Assembly (NCBI GenBank): GCA_030141605.1 | Contig: JAQGDQ010000034.1 | Span: forward strand, 186,001 to 250,000 | Reading direction: 5' to 3' | DNA length: 64,000 nt | From: Tubiluchus corallicola | Taxonomy: Eukaryota; Priapulida; Priapulimorpha; Priapulimorphida; Tubiluchidae | Made by a program: the position numbers and the translations under genes | Notes under the pieces: model-generated | What the model saw: only the letters and a program-made list of their open reading frames with translations | Databases searched by the model: none | Told to the model about the DNA's origin: nothing | Shown here: positions 58,096 through 64,000 of the stretch, in pieces | Layout of the letters: each line of letters starts with the position of its first letter | Numbering within the stretch: the first letter of the stretch is position 1

Positions 58096-58207
58096 AAACC
58101 AGCAGGACCGAGCGCCGAAAGGAAAGCTCCGGGAGCTGCATGGAATTCTGGGTCAGTAGGTGCAACGGGCGTGGTGCGAAAAACACCAAGTAGCAAAGCT
58201 TCACTAG
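58096..58207 (+). CDS. Tau/MAP-like protein, exon 5
   Basis: After TTGTTTAG: KPAGPSAERKAPGAAWNSGS, then VRKTPSSKASL, ending CTAG|GTAATA in phase 1. Basic Ser/Pro-rich linker with possible S/T-P phosphorylation sites. Confidence 0.78.
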
Positions 58208-58214
58208 GTAATAT

Positions 58215-58290
58215 ACAATACAATACAATACAATACAATATAATATTAATACAATATGATACAATGCAATACAATACTATAACACAATAT
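58215..58290. repeat. ATACA pentanucleotide microsatellite
   Basis: (ATACA)n, perfect for about 5 units then decaying, beginning 8 bases after the exon 5 donor. Confidence 0.9.
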
Positions 58291-58401
58291 ACAAATACAA
58301 TTAACCTAAATATTTGGTTTAGCATCATTATACATTTTTTATAAAAACAATGCATTTAAAGAATCCAATGAGTATTCCAATTTGTTTAGTATAGCAATTA
58401 T

Positions 58402-59255
58402 GAATTAATATATAGACTGGCAAAGGACCCCGCAAAAAATTTTGTGTATAAATACACGTATAATCAAAAATACGCGAACATCCTACATAGTGTTCGTTTA
58501 CTTACCTAACACAAAGCCAGTAGCAGCAGCTTTTACTGAATTAAAGTTATAAGATTATAGACAGAGCATAATGGATGATGCCAGAACAATGGCTTTGCGT
58601 CAGCAGTTTTGTAAGCGAAAATTGCCGAAAATAGAACATCTAATTAACTCGTCGATACTCCTCTTGGTGGACGTGTCCTAAAATATAGCCCACATCATCA
58701 TGTAGCCCTGTTCTTCCTCTTTCTGAAAAGCTGTATATCTCCTTCCGAGAGTCCCACCAGGCGCCACTAGAACGTTTTTTCTGCATGCTGTTTGGTCAAA
58801 ATTTCGAAAAAATCGCGAGTTGGGTCTGGGAAAACGCCTGTTACGGGACGCTGTGGCCCTCTCGCGAATTCTAAATATGCCTATGACACCCACCGCTGAA
58901 TGGGCTATCTATCTATAGCCAGCACCACCCAGCCCGTTCCCGTTCTTCAGATCTCAGACGTATAACTTTTGCAAAAAACGGCCAAAAAATGGCCATTTTT
59001 GGAGGTTTTTCGCCCCCCCCCCATTCGTCCCAGTGGGCCCAATTCGAAAAATAAACCCCCAATGGCACGACACTAGATTGAGACCTTTCGTTTGATGTAT
59101 AGATCGCCGCAAATGGTGCCGTCGTCGGAGCTCTAGCCTCGAATCTTATATAAATATATACCAGTAGAATTAATATATAGACTAGCAAACGCCCCGCAAA
59201 AAATTTTACGTATAAATACATGTATAATCAAAAATGCGCAAACATCCTACACAGT
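58402..59255. mobile_element. 0.85-kb unit bracketed by about 85-bp direct repeats
   Basis: GAATTAATATATAGACTGGC (58402) and GAATTAATATATAGACTAGC (59167) begin copies that continue through CCCCGCAAAAAATTTT, TATAATCAAAAAT and AACATCCTACA. The interior is relatively GC-rich for the intron, with an AAAAAACGGCCAAAAAATGG block and a C9 run. It looks like a non-autonomous retroelement or a tandem pair of repeat ends. Class not determined. Confidence 0.5.
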
Positions 59256-59656
59256 AAAAAACTTTGCTGCTAACATCGTAATTTCGCAATCATCACTGCT
59301 TAGTAAGAGTTTGAGTTTATCCTCATCAGTAAGTGACAAAAGTAGGACTGAAAGCACAAATTTCATTTAACGAAATCTCTGTATCATAGCAAAATGTTCT
59401 TCATTTTCAATTTCTTGACTGATATGACCGCCTTAGTATATGAATCTTTATTCAACAAAACAGTAGCATACTTTTATTTCATTCAAACTACATCGACGCT
59501 TCATATTAATTGTTATTCAATGTACTATTGGCGTCATACTTTCTGTGCTCATATTTTCTGAAAAGTATCCAGGCTTTGAATTGCATTAGCAGTGTTATAA
59601 TTGAGTCCTCACTGCTGGTGTCCGAATTCGACCTTTAGTGTTATAATTTCAACATA

Positions 59657-59940
59657 TAAAAATACGCCACCAAGTCAAATTAACGATTAAATATTTTGGT
59701 GGTTAAATTAAAATTTAATTATGTTAAAACATTTTATTAAAATATGGAAGCTGCTGGTTCTTAACTTGTTAAATTTTAATAAAAATTTAACTGATTATTA
59801 ACTAACATTTTTTGGTGATGAAATTAATATTTAATCAAATTACAATGTATCATTGAAATTTAGTATATTTTCGTTCTAAAAACATTAAAATTTTATTAGT
59901 AATTTAACTAATTGTTAATTTAACTAGGTGGTGTGTTTTA
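59657..59940. mobile_element. 284-bp inverted-repeat MITE, AT-rich
   Basis: TAAAAATACGCCACCAAGTC plus AAATTAAC on the left pairs with the complement of GTTAATTTAACTAGGTGGTG plus TGTTTTA on the right, about 27 bases with several mismatches. Related TTTGGTGG/GTTAAATT motifs recur inside. No coding capacity; the target duplication is unclear. Confidence 0.65.
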
Positions 59941-60774
59941 ATATGAGGATTTTATTGGCTTTTTGTTCTGAGTTAAAGCATAGTTCATAGTAGAACGTTA
60001 TTTTACACATAACGCATCATCTTAATGCATCTATTTTTATAAAACTAAAATAGTGCAAAAAGACTATTGTATAATTACACTGAATTTTTTAATATAGTTT
60101 TAATGAAATTGTTTGCAATTTCATGATTCTGGCACTACGGGAATATTTTATGGCGGCGTATGTTAAAAGCATCACAAAATAGCAGACACAGATATAAACT
60201 AGGACTCCAAAGAAACAAATCAGCGGAACAATGGGAGGGTTTATACTGTGGGTGCTGTGAAAGCTTCTTTTGTGAATCCAGTAGCGAATCATTTTAGATC
60301 ATTCTGTGATCTCTGAAACCACTGTGTAGAGTCAACTACTCAAATATAAGGAAGCCACCTGCATGCTTCAAAATGTTGCACAAGTGCCCCCTTTTCAGTT
60401 GGTGTTTTTCAAAAGTGTTTGGGAAAAACACTTACATATATATTTATCCTCAAGTTCATGCAACCTAGGGGCTCCCTAAAGGTCCCTAAAATGTGGACTC
60501 ATGTCCCTCATTACGGCACAAATAAAATGAGATTTGTCGTAATTTTAAGTTTGCAATTGTTTCTTTGTGCAAAACTTTTATTTTGATGGCTACATTTTCC
60601 CCGTTATGTTTTTGCCATGTTTTACACAATTAAGTGATTATTTAAATTACCTAGCAACTATTCTGGTTGAAAATCTGCAGCAATTTTTTTAATGCTTTTT
60701 TCGTTGGTCTTATGTTATGTCACTTATTCTGTTTGCATGTTGTCATGGTGATGGGCACTTATTGCATGACACAG

Positions 60775-60849
60775 GCACAACACCTAAACCACAAGTACGA
60801 AATGTAAAGTCAAAAGTCGGTTCTCTGGATAACGCAGCTCATAAACCTG
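60775..60849 (+). CDS. Tau/MAP-like protein, exon 6 with a microtubule-binding repeat
   Basis: Encodes TTPKPQVRNVKSKVGSLDN, then AAHKPG, split by a phase-1 intron after the first Gly. Together with the next exon this is the signature K(S/I)GSxxN...HKPGGG of the tau/MAP2/MAP4 microtubule-binding repeat, which binds along the microtubule lattice through its Lys and His residues. The donor is CCTG|GTAGGT. This exon identifies the gene. Confidence 0.88.
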
Positions 60850-61854
60850 GTAGGTGACTCCACTGTTTCTCTATATGTATATTGTCTGTAAGTTGTCTAT
60901 TTTTTTAGTCATTAAATGCTACCTTGCGCATACATACTATGGAATTGACTTTAATTGTTTTTTGTTCTTTCTTGTTTACTTGTCATTTTTGGGCAGCGTC
61001 ATAAACTGCTCCAATTCTGAACAATTCTTTTTTGCTGGATTTTCCTTTTTCACTTAATTTCTTCTTAGTTATAATAAATAACACATTTGGCACAGTCTAG
61101 ATATGGAGTATTAGTTGACTGACCATAATGAGCAATTAAAGTTCAGCAGCACTAGGCCTAGTTAGTAAATGGCAGTAGCTGCCAGAAAAATCCTTCTGTA
61201 CTGTTTTCGATTATTAGTATTGTCAAAGGAAGGAGCATTTATATTACATCATAATCTAAATGTGGATATTCGTAAGTATGGAGTATTAGCTGAGCGATCC
61301 TAATGAGCGACCAAAATTCAGCAGCACTAGGCCTGATTAAAAATTGGCAGTAGCTGCCAGAAAAGTCCTGTACTGCTTTGTTTATCATACAATTAATTTT
61401 GTCAAAGAAAAAATGAATTATGTTTAAACTTGGTTGAGAGACTCTGCTGGTATTATTTTTATGCAGTAAACTAGTTTCTTTTCCACCTCTATCTGAATTA
61501 AGTCGTTATTATAATGGTGCTAGATGTGATGTGCCAAACTGTATGTAAAAAGCTCTTGAAAATCCATGAGTTTTGATGCTACATCTTTATGTGAACATTA
61601 TAGTACAATTGCTTTTGTGTAATTGTTTATTAATGTAACAGCATTTCAAATTCTAATCTGTTCTATTCTTCAAATAAATTTGGCATGTTAACCGGAGTGT
61701 ACGCCACAAAAGTTAGTGCTTCATCAGTAATAGGTATGACAGGTTTTAAAAACTGCCTTTAGTTTGTGGGCTCTTCATTATCATTAAAAAGGGTTTTCTT
61801 TTTTGCCTATAGTCTCAAATTTTTAGTTTGAATTTCAACTTTGGTGTTTTGCAG
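60850..61854 (+). other. Tau/MAP intron 6
   Basis: Contains the 175-bp-period duplication listed separately; otherwise nothing. Confidence 0.5.
61102..61405. repeat. 175-bp-spaced duplication, two copies
   Basis: TATGGAGTATTAG at 61102 and 61277 begins copies of about 125 bases that share AGCAGCACTAGGCCT and GGCAGTAGCTGCCAGAAAA. The latter block contains the palindrome GGCAGTAGCTGCC. Confidence 0.85.
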
Positions 61855-61955
61855 GTGGTGGTGGTGAGAAAGCAGTGGTTGACAGAAAAACTTCAACAAG
61901 ACCTAAAGTGGGCTCAGTTGACACTAAACCGAAACCGACTGGTGCGGCTAAAAAG
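61855..61955 (+). CDS. Tau/MAP-like protein, exon 7
   Basis: After TTTTGCAG it completes the Gly and adds GGG, closing the HKPGGG of the repeat. Then EKAVVDRKTSTRPKVGSVDT follows, with KPKPTGAAKK, a degenerate second repeat (KVGSVD...KPTG instead of HxPGG). Donor AAAG|GTAATC, phase 0. Confidence 0.88.
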
Positions 61956-62529
61956 GTAATCAAAAAGTGTTATTTAACTAGTATTTGAGATGCAAGAACA
62001 GGTTCTGATTTGTCAAGCACTGCCATATTGCAATGATGGGGGGATTATAACTGATACTCTTTATTCTAAAACAGAACAAAGACTGCTCTAAGTCACTTCT
62101 ATGCTCACACTGCATACAGGCTCAAGTGGTTCAAACTCACTCCTATCTTAAATGTTGTACATTGCAAGCAGTATTTTCAGTTCGAGTTTAAAAATGTGTG
62201 GGTTAATGTGGATGAGCTCATAGCTGAATGGTCACGACATTGTGCTTGGCAATTTGTTAAGAATGGTACTGATGCCGGTCATTTAAAGGATGGTCAATTG
62301 TTTGGTTCAATACTCGTTTGAGGCAATTTCATAGAGGGGAGTGCATTCACATCCGAAGGTAGCTAACATGTTGATTCATTGCCTCTTCTCATACTCTTAA
62401 TAATGAAGCAGGTTCTGGTCTCACAACATCCATTTACATTACGTAGCATTGCTGAGCCATTAGGTATTGAATTTCATCTTACCTAATTGTATTTGCTCTT
62501 AGTTGCCAGTTTTTAAATTTATTGAGCAG
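61956..62529 (+). other. Tau/MAP intron 7
   Basis: A degenerate tRNA/SINE-like stretch may lie at about 62200-62350; otherwise nothing. Confidence 0.4.
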
Positions 62530-62712
62530 GTTACTGAAGAGAAAGCCGCTTCCAAGACAAAAGGTGTGTCCACACCTCCCGGCAGACTGAAGCCGACGCT
62601 GAGGAAGACCGAGCCGAAGAAGCCGGAAGATGTTGAGAAGCCTAAAGCAAAACCAGAGGCGAAGAAGCCTTTGGCTGCGGCACGTCCGCCTCTAAGCAAG
62701 CCTTCTGTAAAG
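62530..62712 (+). CDS. Tau/MAP-like protein, exon 8
   Basis: 61 codons between ATTGAGCAG and AAAG|GTCAGT, phase 0. Starts VTEEKAASKTKGVSTPPGRL and is Lys/Pro/Glu-rich (KKPEDVEKPKAKPEAKKP). A basic Pro-rich block after a microtubule-binding repeat is unlike vertebrate tau, where such a block precedes the repeats; MAP4-like proteins do have a linker after the first repeat. The gene must continue to the right, as no stop is reached; the eight exons sum to exactly 285 codons. Confidence 0.85.
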
Positions 62713-64000
62713 GTCAGTTGTGCAATAGCTTGAATATATTTGTTCAGTACTCAGCGAGCACATTTCTGTAATCACATATTGGTTATTTGAATTGTGCCAG
62801 ATAGAATTAAGGGATGGCCTCACTCCTCTTTGTCAGAGTCAGGCTCTTCAATCTGTCATTCAGCAGATGTGCTGAGTTGGCTAGTCAGGCTAATTCTTAA
62901 ATTCCTTTCATGGGCAGTGTTGTCATTTTTGTGAGCGTAAATTGCAAATTTTTACTAGTAGAAACAATATGATTGTAATTTCTTGCTAACTGCTGTATGA
63001 AGAACCATATCCTTTACCCTGTGCATTAGAAACTGTTAATTGTGCAATAAACTGACATCATCTTACATGTGTGGGGGAGGTTTGTTAGGTGTAGGTATTT
63101 TGCTAGACATGAATTTGATGTTGCTGGTATTTTGTTACTAAGGTGAAGGTTAAACTTGAGGATTTGTTTGAATCGTGAGTTTGAAGGTGTAAATTAGCAC
63201 TAGGTTGCAAGTTTATAAACATTTGTCGTGTGTATCTATAGGTGGTTTCATTGATTATGGTGAAGCCAGATTCGTCTTCAAGCTTTTGTATTAATGGAGT
63301 CACTCCTTGTGGCTTGATAACATGTATACATAATCTTTATTAGCTGCTAATGAGCTCTTTCACTTTTAATGTACCTGCCTGGAGTGATTTAACCCCTTAC
63401 GCTTACTTGCTGGGTCTTTTGAAAACCTAAAAGGCATAATGCATAATTTTTGCCTTATAAGTTTCTAGTATAGTCTTGAAATAGCTGTTTCAATCAACTG
63501 TGTTTTATGTTTGTTCTTAGTGGAGTTAGTGAAATTATGGAAACAGACAATACTCTAAATACCTTTTTAGGAAATAAATTGACGTTTTCTTCGTGTAACA
63601 GTATGTAGATTGAAATGCAGTTGGATTAAACTTAATATGATTAATATGTAGCGTGCTGTAGGGTTACAAGTTTGCATACATGATCATTAATCACAGTCTC
63701 TTGCTAATTACTGTTTGAAGGCAATAACCAATCTTGAAGTCAAGGTGGGTGAGGAACTGTGGGTGCAAATTGCTTTCATGACTCATGGTTAACGAATAGA
63801 CTAACATGTGAACAGTAAATGCAGAGATTATTGTATAATTACCTGATGTAAATCATTTAGTCGAAACTTAGGCCTATTTTTAGATATTCATTCCAAATGA
63901 GGTAATTGATTTTCTTTAGCCTGGTAAGCTCTTTTGAGAGAAAATCTTCTTGCTGTCCAGTGATATTGCTATTGGCTACTATGTTTAATTAAGTAAAAGT
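62713..64000 (+). other. Tau/MAP intron 8, runs off the window
   Basis: No coding exon found. The remaining repeats and the stop codon of the gene are expected beyond 64000. Confidence 0.5.

Larger units (their letters stand above)
58208..60774 (+). other. Tau/MAP intron 5
   Basis: Contains a pentanucleotide microsatellite, a repeat bracketed by direct repeats (58402-59255) and an inverted-repeat element (59657-59940). No gene seen. Confidence 0.5.

Overview
Organism: this is a window of an animal nuclear genome. It is AT-rich, has long introns with GT-AG boundaries, and carries C2H2 zinc-finger genes, a THAP gene, a tau/MAP2/MAP4-type gene, DNA-transposon MITEs and tRNA-headed SINE-like repeats. 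I see no bacterial, organellar or viral block. The long introns and single-gene layout fit an invertebrate bilaterian, but I cannot decide between arthropod, mollusc or another group from the sequence alone.

Layout: (1) 1-2.4 kb, minus strand: a THAP-domain gene, beside a 0.5-kb inverted-repeat element at the left edge. (2) 4.5-9.7 kb, minus strand: a five-exon quinolinate phosphoribosyltransferase (QPRT)-like locus. The exons join in phase, but the catalytic residues are gone and one exon has a frameshift. I read it as a degenerate or non-catalytic QPRT. (3) 10.9-16.7 kb, minus strand: a four-exon zinc-finger gene (827 aa, 17 canonical fingers). (4) 16.7-26.8 kb: a likely promoter region, then repeat-rich sequence that may hold 5' untranslated exons of a plus-strand gene. 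(5) 26.8-30.3 kb, plus strand: a second zinc-finger gene (983 aa, about 21 fingers, Asn-rich linker). (6) 30.3-39.1 kb: intergenic, with pogo-like and hAT-like MITEs. (7) 39.3 kb to the right edge, plus strand: a tau/MAP-like gene. Eight coding exons give an open frame of exactly 285 codons and the gene runs off the window. Its 14-kb first intron holds microsatellites, a hAT MITE with a perfect 8-bp target duplication, inverted SINE copies and two phase-compatible minus-strand exons of an unrecognised nested gene.

The genes do not form a pathway. Three encode probable chromatin or DNA-binding proteins, one a microtubule-binding protein, and one is the remnant of an NAD-synthesis enzyme. The best candidates for follow-up are the QPRT-like locus, the nested exon pair, the split exon of the THAP gene and the dense set of well-bounded MITEs. 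All exon boundaries come from reading frame, phase and splice consensus by eye; no transcript or database evidence was available.
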